Below, piece by piece: positions 42,384 to 51,372 of a stretch of 64,000 nt of DNA (the first letter of the stretch is position 1; every line of letters begins with the position of its first letter). The stretch is from Paucimonas sp. Its GTDB lineage: Bacteria > Pseudomonadota > Gammaproteobacteria > Pseudomonadales > Pseudomonadaceae. The stretch is taken from NCBI GenBank assembly GCA_031253995.1, contig JAIRVG010000045.1:1-64000 (forward strand). The letters are read 5' to 3'. The translations under genes and the position numbers were made by a program. The notes under the pieces were generated by a model. It was given only the letters and a program-made list of their open reading frames with translations. It searched no databases and was not told the DNA's origin.

Positions 42384-43406
42384 ATGTTCGCTCTCATGCA
42401 AAGCACCCGCACCCAGTCCATGCACCTGTGTATCGACCCGGCCACCGGCCTCAAGGCCGTGATCGCGATCCACAACGAGCGCATGGGCCCCGCGCTGGGC
42501 GGCTGTCGCTACCTCGCCTACCCGGACGACGACAGCGCCATGACCGACGCCATCCGCCTGGCCCAGGGCATGACCTACAAGGCCGCCTTGGCCGGCCTGC
42601 CGCTGGGCGGCGGCAAGGCGGTGATCATCCGCAATCCCCATGTGGAAAACCGGGCGGCGCTGTTCGAGGCGTTCGGGCGTTTCGTCGAGTCCCTCGAAGG
42701 TCGCTACATCACCGCCATCGACAGCGGCACCTCGACCCTGGACATGGACTGCATCGCCCAGTCCACCCGCCACGTCACCAGCACCACTCGCGCCGGCGAC
42801 CCTTCGCCGCATTCAGCCATGGGCGTGTTCGCCGGCATCCGCGCCACCTCGATGGCGCGCCTGGGCAGCGACAACCTGGAAGGCTTGCGCGTGGCGGTGC
42901 AGGGGCTGGGTAATGTCGGCTATGCGCTGGCCGAGCAGTTGCACGCGGCCGGGGCCGAGTTGCTGGTCAGCGACCATGATCGGGGAAGGGTACAACTGGC
43001 GATGGAGCAGTTTGGTGCGCACCCGGTGGCTGCCGAAGCGCTGGTTGGCACGCCGTGCGACATCTTCGCCCCGTGCGGGCTGGGTTCGATCCTCACCGGG
43101 CAAAGCGTGATGCAGTTGCGCTGCGCGGCGGTGGCCGGCTCGGCGAACAACCAGCTGACCAGCCTGCAGGTGGCCGACCAACTGGAAAACCGCGGCATTC
43201 TCTATGCCCCGGACTACATCATCAATTCCGGCGGGCTGATCTACGTGGCGCTGACCCACCAGGGCGTGGCACCGGCCGGCATCACCGCGCACCTGGCGCG
43301 GATTCCCACCCGGCTGACCGAGGTGTTCGCCCACGCCCAGGCGGAAAAGCGCTCGCCGGCGCGGGTCGCCGAACAGCTTGCCGAGCGTCTTGTCTACGGC
43401 GGCTGA
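42384..43406 (+). CDS. leucine/phenylalanine/valine-type dehydrogenase
   Basis: The 340-residue NAD-dependent amino-acid dehydrogenase converts branched-chain or aromatic amino acids to 2-oxo acids. GPALGGCRYL binds substrate, MTYKAALAGLPLGGGKAV carries the two lysines (66 and catalytic 78), and the Rossmann motif is VQGLGNVGYALAEQL. Specificity between leucine, valine and phenylalanine cannot be fixed from sequence; nearby tyrosine/phenylalanine genes make an aromatic role possible. A TATACT (42348-42353) may be the -10 element. Confidence 0.88.
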   Translation: MFALMQSTRTQSMHLCIDPATGLKAVIAIHNERMGPALGGCRYLAYPDDDSAMTDAIRLAQGMTYKAALAGLPLGGGKAVIIRNPHVENRAALFEAFGRFVESLEGRYITAIDSGTSTLDMDCIAQSTRHVTSTTRAGDPSPHSAMGVFAGIRATSMARLGSDNLEGLRVAVQGLGNVGYALAEQLHAAGAELLVSDHDRGRVQLAMEQFGAHPVAAEALVGTPCDIFAPCGLGSILTGQSVMQLRCAAVAGSANNQLTSLQVADQLENRGILYAPDYIINSGGLIYVALTHQGVAPAGITAHLARIPTRLTEVFAHAQAEKRSPARVAEQLAERLVYGG

Positions 43407-43409
43407 GGC

Positions 43410-43676
43410 TTATTCCTCGGCCGCGGTACCGTCGAGCAGCTCGGACAGGGCGTCTGGCTGGCTCTTGAACGCCTTGGCGAACACGTCGCGGTTCTTCGCC
43501 ATGTAGATGCCGATGTCGTCGACCTGCTGTTCATCCAGCGACGGCACGGCCTTCTTCAGGACTTCAGCCAGCATTTCCGCCAGCTCCAGCATCTTGTCGT
43601 GACGGTCTGCTTCGGCTTTATCCATGAACAAACGCTCCAGGTCGCGGCTGCTGCGGTACACCACTTCGACGGCCAT
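43410..43676 (-). CDS. yebG: YebG family SOS-inducible protein
   Basis: The 88-residue protein matches E. coli YebG over its first half (MAVEVVYRSS, then DKAEADRHDKMLELAEML). YebG is a small DNA-damage-inducible protein of unclear function. A 16-bp LexA-type site (43720-43735) lies 44 bp upstream of the start, supporting SOS control. The C-terminus is acidic. It is convergent with the dehydrogenase gene, with only 3 bp between the stops. Confidence 0.85.
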   Translation of the reverse strand: MAVEVVYRSSRDLERLFMDKAEADRHDKMLELAEMLAEVLKKAVPSLDEQQVDDIGIYMAKNRDVFAKAFKSQPDALSELLDGTAAEE

Positions 43677-43719
43677 TCATCACCTCACGCCTTTCTCGAA
43701 AATTGGGGGAATACGAATA

Positions 43720-43735
43720 CTGGGTATTTATACAG
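43720..43735 (-). promoter_or_regulatory. LexA box of yebG
   Basis: On the minus strand the site reads CTGTATAAATACCCAG, an excellent match to the consensus CTGTATATATATACAG in the first half and acceptable in the second. It is placed 44 bp before the yebG start, as expected for LexA repression. Confidence 0.8.
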
Positions 43736-43920
43736 TAATCGTCCGGCATTGGATAGTGGCCTTTTTATAGCCCAGTTTTTGCAGCCTGATGATGCAGGTG
43801 GCGTGCCTTGCGGCAATCGGTCGCCTTCTCAAGCGGGGCCGCTGGCCTTTTTACTGCATGCAGGCAAAGCGTCATGTGCCTGCCGCATCCTCTTCCAGGC
43901 CGTATCAGGGAAACTGCATC

Positions 43921-44391
43921 GTGAACATCAAATGGGCTGAAAAACTGCGCAAGGGCCTGCACGGCACCGCCGACTCGCTGGGCAATCTGTGCGTCGAGAC
44001 GTTCCACTACCTGGCCCTGTTCGGCATTGGTGCGATCACCGCCTATGCGGCGGTGATGACCTTCATCGACATGCTCGGCAAGGGCGGGGTGAGTGTCGAC
44101 GACATCCTGTTGCTGTTCATCTACCTCGAACTGGGCGCGATGGTGGGGATCTATTTCAAGACCAACCACATGCCCATCCGCTTCCTGCTGTATGTGGCGA
44201 TCACCGCGCTGACCCGCCTGCTGATCGGTGATGTGTCGCACCACAAGGCGCCGGATGAAGGGTTGTTGTACCTGTGTGGCGGGATCCTGCTGCTGTCGTT
44301 CTCGATCCTGGTGGTCAGGTATGCGTCGTCGCGCTATCCGTCGAGCCGGGTGATCGATGCCAATGGCAAGGATGTGGAGGATGGCCGCTAG
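43921..44391 (+). CDS. psiE: PsiE family phosphate-starvation-inducible membrane protein
   Basis: The 156-residue protein has four membrane segments after an amphipathic start. HYLALFGIGAITAYAAVMTF and DILLLFIYLELGAMVGIYFKTNHMPIRFLLYVAITALTR are the PsiE core, and DVSHHKAPDEGLLYL the conserved loop. The function is unknown; in E. coli expression responds to phosphate and cyclic AMP. I chose the GTG at 43921 with AGGG upstream, because residues added by earlier in-frame codons do not fit the family. I see no convincing Pho box. Confidence 0.85.
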   Translation: MNIKWAEKLRKGLHGTADSLGNLCVETFHYLALFGIGAITAYAAVMTFIDMLGKGGVSVDDILLLFIYLELGAMVGIYFKTNHMPIRFLLYVAITALTRLLIGDVSHHKAPDEGLLYLCGGILLLSFSILVVRYASSRYPSSRVIDANGKDVEDGR

Positions 44392-44400
44392 GACGGGCAC

Positions 44401-44700
44401 TCAATGATGGGCGCTGCTACCCCAGCGACTGCCCCCTTTCCCCCGCTCGGTCATCGCCGCCAGCACCTCCATCGCACTGTGTCCCTGCTCGATGGCAATA
44501 CCGAACCTGACGCTGTCGATCAGCCGTTCCAGGCGTTTCGGGTCGTTGCGCTGGGCCGGGCTGATCAGGCGCTTGGCGACGATGGCGCCGTCGTCGTCGG
44601 ACAGCGTCAGCATGATGCTGCCGTCGAGGCGCTCGATGCTCAGGTTGACCCGGTACTGCGCCGAGAACGCGGCGCTGATCTGCTGAAAGGGATTGTGCAT
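44401..44700 (-). CDS. DUF3509 family protein
   Basis: The 99-residue protein belongs to DUF3509, a small family I know from Pseudomonas: NPFQQISAAFSAQYRVNLSIERLDGSIMLTLSD, then AKRLISPAQRNDPKRLERLIDSVRFGIAIEQG. There is no signal or membrane segment. I use the ATG at 44700; the one at 44718 adds six residues. The function is unknown. It is convergent with psiE and ends 9 bp from its stop. Confidence 0.75.
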   Translation of the reverse strand: MHNPFQQISAAFSAQYRVNLSIERLDGSIMLTLSDDDGAIVAKRLISPAQRNDPKRLERLIDSVRFGIAIEQGHSAMEVLAAMTERGKGGSRWGSSAHH

Positions 44701-44798
44701 GACGGGTACACCTTGCAATGACAGTCATCGATTGACTGGGTGGGGAAGGGGGTAGTTCAGATCCATAGCAAGGTGCGGGCCTGATCATCGACGGGCGG

Positions 44799-45248
44799 TC
44801 AGGCGGCGCCCACCAGCACCGGGCACCCCACCCGGTCGATCACCTTCGAACTGATGGACGGGTCCAGCAACCGTCCCAACCGCGACAGATGCCGGTGCCC
44901 CATCACGATCAGCTCGCACCCCAGCTCCCGTGCCCGCTCGACGATCGCTTCCACCGGCTCCTTGGCCACCATGCCCCCCATGCAATCCTCGAAACCGCTG
45001 TCGCGCAGGGCCCACACTGCCTCTGCCACCGCACGCTCGGCCTGTTGCTGCTCATCGCAGGCCGCCGGGTATTCCGCCAGCTCGCCACGGGTATAAGGCG
45101 CCGCGTGGTCATGCACGGCGAAGCTGCTGTCGATCGCCAGCAGCACATGCAACTGGTGCTCCCGCGGCCGGCAATAACGCCGCACCAGATCGAGCAGGGC
45201 AGTGCAGGACGGTGAGGCATCGATGGCGATCAGGACCGGGCGGGACAT
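44799..45248 (-). CDS. universal stress protein (UspA family)
   Basis: The 149-residue single-domain Usp protein starts VLIAIDASPSCTALLDLVRR and has the nucleotide-loop region MGHRHLSRLGRLLDPSISSKVIDRVGCPVLV, where the G-x2-G-x9-G(S/T) ATP-binding pattern is only partly kept (GHRH, LGRLLDPSISS). AGGAG precedes the ATG at 45248, so the longer frame from 45356 is not used. The divergent LysR gene and its operator lie upstream, so the two could share control. Confidence 0.85.
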   Translation of the reverse strand: MSRPVLIAIDASPSCTALLDLVRRYCRPREHQLHVLLAIDSSFAVHDHAAPYTRGELAEYPAACDEQQQAERAVAEAVWALRDSGFEDCMGGMVAKEPVEAIVERARELGCELIVMGHRHLSRLGRLLDPSISSKVIDRVGCPVLVGAA

Positions 45249-45331
45249 GGGCAACTCCTGGGAAGACGACGAAAACAGGACATTCTCGACCCATCCCCAT
45301 GCCCTGATAAATGGCCTGACATGCACTGGAA

Positions 45332-45350
45332 TGTTGCACCAGACGCAATC
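45332..45350. promoter_or_regulatory. LysR operator copy 1 (lysR promoter)
   Basis: TGTTGCACCAGACGCAATC contains a TTGC-N7-GCAA dyad with the T-N11-A pattern of LysR sites. The identical 19-mer recurs inverted at 46317-46335, upstream of the efflux operon. Here it lies 52 bp before the LysR start. Confidence 0.75.
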
Positions 45351-45401
45351 CGCCAAGCTGCTAAGATCGCATTCCCATCATCTGCCAACTGGAACCCGGC
45401 C

Positions 45402-46310
45402 ATGCCACTCCCGGACATGAACCTGCTGGTCGCCCTCGATGCCCTGCTCGACGAAGGCAGCGTGGTCGGCGCCGCCCAGCGCATGAACCTCAGTCCGGCG
45501 GCCATGAGCCGGACCCTGAGCCGCATCCGCGAAGCCCTCGGCGATCCGGTCCTGGTCCGCGCCGGTCGCGGCCTGGTACCCACCCCGCGGGCCCTGGCCC
45601 TGCAGGAACAGGTGCGGACCCTGGTGGAACAGGCGGGCCAGGTGTTTCGCGGTGGCGACGAGGTGGACCTGGGCAGCCTCGACCGGGCCTTCAACATCCG
45701 CACCAACGACCTGTTCATCGCCCTCTATGGCGCCCGCCTGCTCAGCCTGCTGCACGAGCAGGCACCGCGCATCGTCCTGCGTTTCGTGCCGGAAAGCGGT
45801 GGCGGCGACGACGACACGGTGCTGCGCGACGGGCGCACCGACCTGGTCCTCAGTTCCAGCATCGACCTCGGTCCGGAGATCAAGGTGCAGGCCCTGTTCA
45901 ACACGGTATTCATCGGCCTGGCACGGCACGACCATCCGATCTTCGACGGTGAGATCACCCCCGAGACCTTCGCCGCCTATCCGCAGATCAGCGTGTCGCG
46001 GCGCGGTCGTGCCAACGGCCCGATCGATGTCGAACTGGCCAACTACAAGGTGCAGCGGCGGGTGGCGCTGGTGACGCCGAGTTTCTACTCGGCGATGTTC
46101 TCGCTGCCGGCGTCGAACCTGATCCTGCCGATGCCGGCCAACATCCTCAACAGCGTGCGCCGCCTCGGCCTGCCGCTGCGTTCCTTCGAAATTCCATTGC
46201 CGATGGAACGGGTCACGGTGATGCAGGCGTGGCACCCGCGGTTCGACAACGACCCGTCCCATCGCTGGCTGCGCCAGACCGTGAAAACCTGCTGCGAAGT
46301 GGATCCGTGA
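45402..46310 (+). CDS. LysR-family regulator of efflux operon
   Basis: The 302-residue LysR regulator starts at ATG 45402 (MPLPDMNLLVALDALLDEGSV). The winged helix follows (AAQRMNLSPAAMSRTLSRIREALGDPVLVRAGRGLVPTPRA), of the NodD/SyrM-like subgroup that reads MNLSPxAMSRxL. The same 19-bp dyad flanks the gene on both sides. It therefore probably autoregulates and controls the three-gene efflux operon that follows 106 bp downstream. The inducer is unknown. Confidence 0.87.
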   Translation: MPLPDMNLLVALDALLDEGSVVGAAQRMNLSPAAMSRTLSRIREALGDPVLVRAGRGLVPTPRALALQEQVRTLVEQAGQVFRGGDEVDLGSLDRAFNIRTNDLFIALYGARLLSLLHEQAPRIVLRFVPESGGGDDDTVLRDGRTDLVLSSSIDLGPEIKVQALFNTVFIGLARHDHPIFDGEITPETFAAYPQISVSRRGRANGPIDVELANYKVQRRVALVTPSFYSAMFSLPASNLILPMPANILNSVRRLGLPLRSFEIPLPMERVTVMQAWHPRFDNDPSHRWLRQTVKTCCEVDP

Positions 46311-46316
46311 CAGGTC

Positions 46317-46335
46317 GATTGCGTCTGGTGCAACA
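46317..46335. promoter_or_regulatory. LysR operator copy 2 (efflux promoter)
   Basis: This is an exact inverted copy of the 19-mer at 45332-45350, starting 7 bp after the LysR stop and 82 bp before the efflux pump gene. A perfect match of 19 in 19 across nearly 1 kb is strong evidence for a shared regulator site. Confidence 0.75.
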
Positions 46336-46416
46336 GTAAGCTGCCAATAAGTCAGTTTTCGTCAGCATTCAAGGTTTTTAGACTTCTCCAGGTCAATTTG
46401 TTGCTGGAGATTTCTG

Positions 46417-47958
46417 ATGACATCCCTGTCCGTGCCCCTTGCTGCGCCCGCTGCCGCTCCTGCGGCTGCGGCCCCTGCGCAGCCGGCGTTCGGCCTGCAG
46501 GTGGTGGTCGGCTTGTTCGGAGTGCTGCTGGCCGTGCTTTGCGCCGGCCTCAACGAGATGGTGACCAAGGTCTCGCTGGCCGATATCCGCGGCGCCATGG
46601 GCATCGGCGCCGACGAAGGCGCCTGGCTGGTGGCGGTGTACGCCGCCGCCTCGGTCTCGGCCATGGCCTTCGCGCCGTGGCTGGCGACAACCTTTTCCCT
46701 GCGTCGTTTCACCCTGTCCGCCATCGGCCTGTTCGCCGTGCTCGGGCTGGTCCAGCCCTATGCGCCGGACCTGCATAGCCTGATGCTGCTGCGCATCCTG
46801 CAAGGCCTGGCCTCCGGCGCGCTGCCGCCGATGCTGATGAGCGTGGCCCTGCGTTTCCTGCCGCCGGGGATCAAGGTCTACGGCCTGGCCTGCTACGCCC
46901 TGACCGCCACCTTCGGCCCCAACCTCGGCACGCCACTGGCCGGCCTGTGGACCGAATATGTCGGCTGGCAGTGGTCGTTCTGGCAGATCATCCCGCCGTC
47001 GCTGCTGGCGATGTTCTGCGTCGGCTGGGGCCTGCCCCAGGACCCGCTGCGCCTGGAGCGCTTCCGCCAGCTGGACTGGCGCGGCGTGCTGCTCGGCCTG
47101 CCGGCGATCAGCGCGCTGGTGCTGGGCCTGACCCTGGGCGATCGCTGGGGCTGGTTCGACTCGCCGCTGATCTGCTGGCTGCTCGGCGGGGGCCTGGTAC
47201 TGCTGGTGCTGTTCATGTTCAACGAGTGGTCCGAGCCGCTGCCGTTTTTCCAGCTGCGCATGCTCGGCCGGCGCAACCTCGCCTTCGCCCTGGTGACCCT
47301 GGCCGGGGTGCTGATCGTGCTCTCGGCGGCGATCAGCATTCCGTCGGCGTACCTGGCGCAGATCCAGGGCTACCGGCCGGCGCAGACCAGCCCGCTGATG
47401 CTCCTGGTGGCGATGCCGCAACTGGTCTCGCTGCCGCTGGTGGCGGCGCTGTGCAACATCCGCGCGGTGGACTGCCGCTGGGTCCTGGCCTGTGGCCTGG
47501 GCATGCTGGCGCTGGCCTGCTTCGGCGGCACGCTGCTGACCTCCGAATGGATTCGCGACAATTTCTACGTCCTGCAATTGCTGCACGTGTTCGGCCAGCC
47601 AATGGCGGTGCTGCCGCTGCTGATGCTGTCCACCAACGGCATGACCCCGCAGGAAGGCCCCTTCGCCTCGGCCTGGTTCAACACGGTCAAGGGCCTTGCC
47701 GCCGTGATCGCCAGCGGCCTGCTGGATGCCCTCGGCACCCTGCGCCGGCATTTCCACTCCACCCACCTGGCCGACAGCCTGGGCAACGCGCCGTTGATCG
47801 ACGACAGCGCTGCCGGCCTGGCCCGGCGCATCCATGAACAGGCCCTGGTGCTGACCTCGGCCGACCTCTACCTGGTGGTGGGCTGCATCGCCGTGGCCCT
47901 GATCTGCCTGATTCCCTTCGTGCCTACCCGGGTCTACCCACCGCGCGCGGTGGCCTGA
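46417..47958 (+). CDS. MFS efflux pump, DHA2/EmrB family
   Basis: The 513-residue drug:proton antiporter has about 14 membrane segments after an alanine/proline-rich N-terminus. It has the DHA2 features DIRGAMGIGADEGAWLVAVYAAA, LRILQGLASGALPPMLM and YALTATFGPNLGTPLAGLW (motif C region). It is the inner-membrane component of a tripartite exporter with the two following genes. The substrate is not predictable; aromatic acids and antimicrobials are typical. Confidence 0.88.
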   Translation: MTSLSVPLAAPAAAPAAAAPAQPAFGLQVVVGLFGVLLAVLCAGLNEMVTKVSLADIRGAMGIGADEGAWLVAVYAAASVSAMAFAPWLATTFSLRRFTLSAIGLFAVLGLVQPYAPDLHSLMLLRILQGLASGALPPMLMSVALRFLPPGIKVYGLACYALTATFGPNLGTPLAGLWTEYVGWQWSFWQIIPPSLLAMFCVGWGLPQDPLRLERFRQLDWRGVLLGLPAISALVLGLTLGDRWGWFDSPLICWLLGGGLVLLVLFMFNEWSEPLPFFQLRMLGRRNLAFALVTLAGVLIVLSAAISIPSAYLAQIQGYRPAQTSPLMLLVAMPQLVSLPLVAALCNIRAVDCRWVLACGLGMLALACFGGTLLTSEWIRDNFYVLQLLHVFGQPMAVLPLLMLSTNGMTPQEGPFASAWFNTVKGLAAVIASGLLDALGTLRRHFHSTHLADSLGNAPLIDDSAAGLARRIHEQALVLTSADLYLVVGCIAVALICLIPFVPTRVYPPRAVA

Positions 47959-47985
47959 GCCCAAAAGAATTCGAGATTTGCCAAG

Positions 47986-49047
47986 ATGACCAACACCCGC
48001 AAGAACATCCTCATCGGCTCGGCGCTCGCCATTGCCGTCCTCGCCGCCATCGCTGGCCCGCACCTGCTCGGCAATGACCACCGGCAGAGCACCAACGACG
48101 CCTACGTCAGCGCCGACTACACGGTGGTCGCGCCGAAGGTGGCCGGCTTCATCAAGGAGGTGCTGGTGGAAGACAACCAGCGGGTCCAGGCCGGGCAGTT
48201 GCTGGCCACCCTCGACGACCGCGACTACCAGGCCGCGCTGGACGCCGCCCAGGCCCAGTTGCTGGTGGCCCGGGCGCAGAGCGCCGATGCCCGCGCCACC
48301 CTGGAACGCCAGGCCGCACTGATCGCCCAGGCCGACGCGGCGGTGAAGGCGGCGCAGGCCGAGGCGGCCTTCGCCGACCATGAAGTGACCCGCTACAGCC
48401 GCCTCGCCGAGCAAGGCGCCGGCACCGTGCAGAACGCCCAGCAGGCGCGCAGCGGGGTGGACCAGGCCCGCGCCCGGCTGGCCAACGCCCAGGCCGCGCT
48501 GCTGGCGACGCGCAAGCAGGTGGACATCCTCGAAGCCCAGGTGGCCAGTGCCGACGGCCAGCTCAAGCGCGCCGAGGCCGGGCTGGAAAAGGCCAACCTG
48601 GACCTGTCCTACACCCGCATCGTCGCCCCGGTGGACGGCATGGTCGGCGAGCGTGCGCTGCGGGTCGGCGCCTACGTCAACCCGGGGGCACGGCTGCTCT
48701 CGGTGGTGCCGCTGAGCCAGGCGTACGTACTGGGCAATTTCCAGGAAACCCAGCTCACCCACGTGCAGCCCGGCCAGCCGGTGAACATCAGCGTCGACAC
48801 CTTCTCCGGCGAGACCCTGCGCGGCCATGTCGAGAGCATCGCCCCGGCCACCGGGGTGACCTTCGCCGCGGTCAAGCCGGATAACGCCACCGGCAACTTC
48901 ACCAAGGTGGTCCAGCGCATCCCGGTGAAGATCGTGTTCGACGCCGACCAGCCGCTGCTCGAACGCCTGCGCGTGGGCATGTCGGTGGAAGCGACCATCG
49001 ATACCCGGGGCGATGTCCTGGCCGGCAAGGAGGTCACCGCACGATGA
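47986..49047 (+). CDS. HlyD/EmrA-type membrane fusion protein
   Basis: The 353-residue periplasmic adaptor has an N-terminal anchor (residues 6-24), the barrel/lipoyl-like segment VVAPKVAGFIKEVLVEDNQRV, a long alanine-rich coiled-coil hairpin (about residues 75-195) and a second lipoyl half YTRIVAPVDGMVGERALRVG. It connects the MFS pump to the outer-membrane channel. It lies 27 bp after the pump gene and overlaps the next start by 4 bp. Confidence 0.9.
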   Translation: MTNTRKNILIGSALAIAVLAAIAGPHLLGNDHRQSTNDAYVSADYTVVAPKVAGFIKEVLVEDNQRVQAGQLLATLDDRDYQAALDAAQAQLLVARAQSADARATLERQAALIAQADAAVKAAQAEAAFADHEVTRYSRLAEQGAGTVQNAQQARSGVDQARARLANAQAALLATRKQVDILEAQVASADGQLKRAEAGLEKANLDLSYTRIVAPVDGMVGERALRVGAYVNPGARLLSVVPLSQAYVLGNFQETQLTHVQPGQPVNISVDTFSGETLRGHVESIAPATGVTFAAVKPDNATGNFTKVVQRIPVKIVFDADQPLLERLRVGMSVEATIDTRGDVLAGKEVTAR

Positions 49048-50477
49048 ACAGCCTGTTTCGCCTGAGCCCGCTGCTGCTCGGCCTGGTCCTGGCCGGCTGC
49101 ACCCTGGGCCCGGATTTCCGGCGGCCCGACAGCCAGGCGCCGCAACAGTGGGCCGCGCTGCAGGGCGAGGCCGCGCCGAGCCAGCCCCAGGCCGAGCCGC
49201 TGGAGTTGCGCTGGTGGGAAAGTTTTCATGATGCCCGTCTCAGCGCCCTGGTCCAGCGGGTCGCCGATAACAACCTCGACCTGCGCATGGCCAGCGCCCG
49301 CCTGGCGCAAAGTCGCGCCTTGCGCAGCAGCATCGCCGCCGAGCAATCGCCGTCGGTGGATATGAATGCCGGCTACAGTCGCGCGCGTAACAGCGCCGAA
49401 GGTCTCAGCGACCCGTCGGGCAATGGCGGCAAGGCGGCGTACAACCTGTGGCAGGGCGACCTGGTCGCGGGCTGGGAGCTGGACCTGTGGGGGCGGGTGC
49501 GGCGTCAGGTGGAAGCCGCCGATGCCAGCGTCGAAGTGGCCGAGAACGACCGTCGCGGCGTGGTGCTCGCGCTGCTGGCGGAAACCGCCGGTGACTACAT
49601 CCAGCTGCGTGCCGTGCAGCGCACCCTGGCGGTGACCCGCGACAACCTCAAGGTTGCGCAACACAGCCTGAAGCTCTCCAACGACCGCCAGGCCCAGGGG
49701 GTTGCCACCCGTCTCGACGTGGCCCAGGCCAGCGCCCAGGTAGCGTCGATCGAAGCGCGCCTGCCAACCCTGGAAGCGCGGCAGGCCGATCTTATCAACG
49801 CCCTGAGCCTGCTGGCCGCCGAGCCACCGCGCAGCCTGCAGGACGACCTGCTGGCACCGGCCGACCTGCCGGCACCGCAACAGCGCTTCGCCATTGGCCT
49901 GCCGTCGGAACTGGCCGAGCGGCGTCCGGATATCCGCCAGGCCGAGGCCCGGCTGCATGCCGCCACGGCCAGCATTGGCGTGGCCAAGGCGGATTTCTAT
50001 CCGAGCATCCGCCTGTCTGGAAACTTCGGTTTCCAGGCCATGCAGCTCAGTGATTTCGGCGCCTGGGATTCCCGTCGTTTCGCCATCGGCCCGCAGGTAT
50101 CGCTGCCGATCTTCGAGGGGGGACGGCTGAGTGGTGTGCTTGAGTTGCGCGAGGCGCAGCAGCAGGAAGCGGCGCTGAATTATCGCCAGGTGGTGCTGCG
50201 TGCCTGGCATGAGATCGATGATGTGCTGCGGCTGTACAATGCCAGTCAGTTGCGTCGCGATCACCTGGCCGAGGCGGTGCAGCAGAACCGCATCGCCCTG
50301 GAAACCGCGCAGCGCCAGTATGTCGAGGGTGCGGTGGACTTCCTCAATGTGCTCAGCGTGCAGGGTGCGCTGCTGGCCAGCGAGGAACAGTGGATCGACA
50401 GCTCGGCGGCGGTGTCCCAGGCGCTGGTGGGGTTGTACAAGGCGCTGGGCGGGGGCTGGCAGGCCTTCGACCTGTAG
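49044..50477 (+). CDS. outer-membrane efflux lipoprotein, NodT family
   Basis: The 477-residue TolC-like lipoprotein has a signal peptide with lipobox LVLAGC (cysteine 19), then LGPDFRRPD, typical of NodT/OprM channels. Two homologous OEP halves are visible (RVADNNLDLRMASARLAQSR; RRPDIRQAEARLHAATASIG), plus VGVA-like VAKADFYPSIRLSG. It forms the exit duct for the MFS/HlyD pump encoded upstream, with which it is translationally coupled. Confidence 0.9.
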   Translation: MNSLFRLSPLLLGLVLAGCTLGPDFRRPDSQAPQQWAALQGEAAPSQPQAEPLELRWWESFHDARLSALVQRVADNNLDLRMASARLAQSRALRSSIAAEQSPSVDMNAGYSRARNSAEGLSDPSGNGGKAAYNLWQGDLVAGWELDLWGRVRRQVEAADASVEVAENDRRGVVLALLAETAGDYIQLRAVQRTLAVTRDNLKVAQHSLKLSNDRQAQGVATRLDVAQASAQVASIEARLPTLEARQADLINALSLLAAEPPRSLQDDLLAPADLPAPQQRFAIGLPSELAERRPDIRQAEARLHAATASIGVAKADFYPSIRLSGNFGFQAMQLSDFGAWDSRRFAIGPQVSLPIFEGGRLSGVLELREAQQQEAALNYRQVVLRAWHEIDDVLRLYNASQLRRDHLAEAVQQNRIALETAQRQYVEGAVDFLNVLSVQGALLASEEQWIDSSAAVSQALVGLYKALGGGWQAFDL

Positions 50478-50490
50478 GAGCGTCCCGCAT

Positions 50491-51315
50491 TCACAGTTGG
50501 CGATCCAACCCGAACTTCTTCTTCAGCACCTTCTGCAGCAACCCACTCGGCATCCAGTTGGCCAGCAGCGGCAACGCCCGGCTGCCATTGCCCAGCCTGA
50601 CCAGCCCCGGCACCGGCGACTTGCCCACCGCCTGCAACACCCCCTGGGCAAACTCGCTGGCTGGGGTCGGCCGGTCCTGCGACGCCCGGGCCCGGGCCCG
50701 GATGTTCTCGCGCAGCGGCCACCACGGCGAGTCCGGCCGCAACACCTGCTCCGCCTGATACCCGGCATTGCTGGCGAAGCTCGACTGGATCGCCCCCGGC
50801 TGCACCTCCAGCACCCGCACCCCGAACGGCGCCAGCTCCAGACGCAGGGCATCGCTCAAGGCATGCACCGCCGCCTTCGACGCGCAATAGGCGCCGGCGA
50901 ACGGCGTCACCAGCACCCCGGACACACTGCCGATATTCACCACCAGCCCACGGCTGCGGCGCAGCGCGCCGAACAGCGCGCGGGTCACGCCGACCACGGC
51001 GAAGACATTGGTCTCGAACTGCTGGCGCAGCGCTTCGACCCCGCCATCCAGCAGCGGCCCCATGGCGCCGTAGCCGGCATTGTTGATCAGCACGTCGAGT
51101 CCGCCATGCTCGCGCTCGATGGCCTCGGCCAGTTGCTGCAGCGCCTGCCCGTCGTTCACATCCAGCTTCCACACGCGAAACCCTGCGGTCTCCAGCTGCT
51201 CCACGTCCTCGGCGCGGCGTGCCGTGGCCCACACGGTGTAGCCGGCATCACGAAAGGTGTCGGCCAGGGCGCGGCCGATGCCGCTGGAACATCCGGTGAT
51301 CAGGGCGACAGGCAT
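50491..51315 (-). CDS. SDR family oxidoreductase
   Basis: The 274-residue classical SDR has ITGCSSGIGRALADTFRDAG (cofactor loop), INNAGYGAMGPLLDGG, the serine-region NIGSVSGV and catalytic YCASKAAVHAL (about residues 145-155). The profile matches SDRs related to 17-beta-hydroxysteroid or retinol dehydrogenases, which in bacteria act on varied lipophilic alcohols. It is convergent with the efflux operon, 13 bp from its last stop. The substrate is unknown. Confidence 0.82.
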   Translation of the reverse strand: MPVALITGCSSGIGRALADTFRDAGYTVWATARRAEDVEQLETAGFRVWKLDVNDGQALQQLAEAIEREHGGLDVLINNAGYGAMGPLLDGGVEALRQQFETNVFAVVGVTRALFGALRRSRGLVVNIGSVSGVLVTPFAGAYCASKAAVHALSDALRLELAPFGVRVLEVQPGAIQSSFASNAGYQAEQVLRPDSPWWPLRENIRARARASQDRPTPASEFAQGVLQAVGKSPVPGLVRLGNGSRALPLLANWMPSGLLQKVLKKKFGLDRQL

Positions 51316-51372
51316 GAACGCAGTCCTTTGAAAGCAGAGGGAGCAGCGATCATAGCCCGTATTCGCCGACCT

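Noticed and set aside
46393..48828. Minus-strand 811-codon frame over the efflux operon
   Set aside because: It is antisense to two clear membrane-transport genes; the translation is rich in Gln, His and Arg and has no domains.
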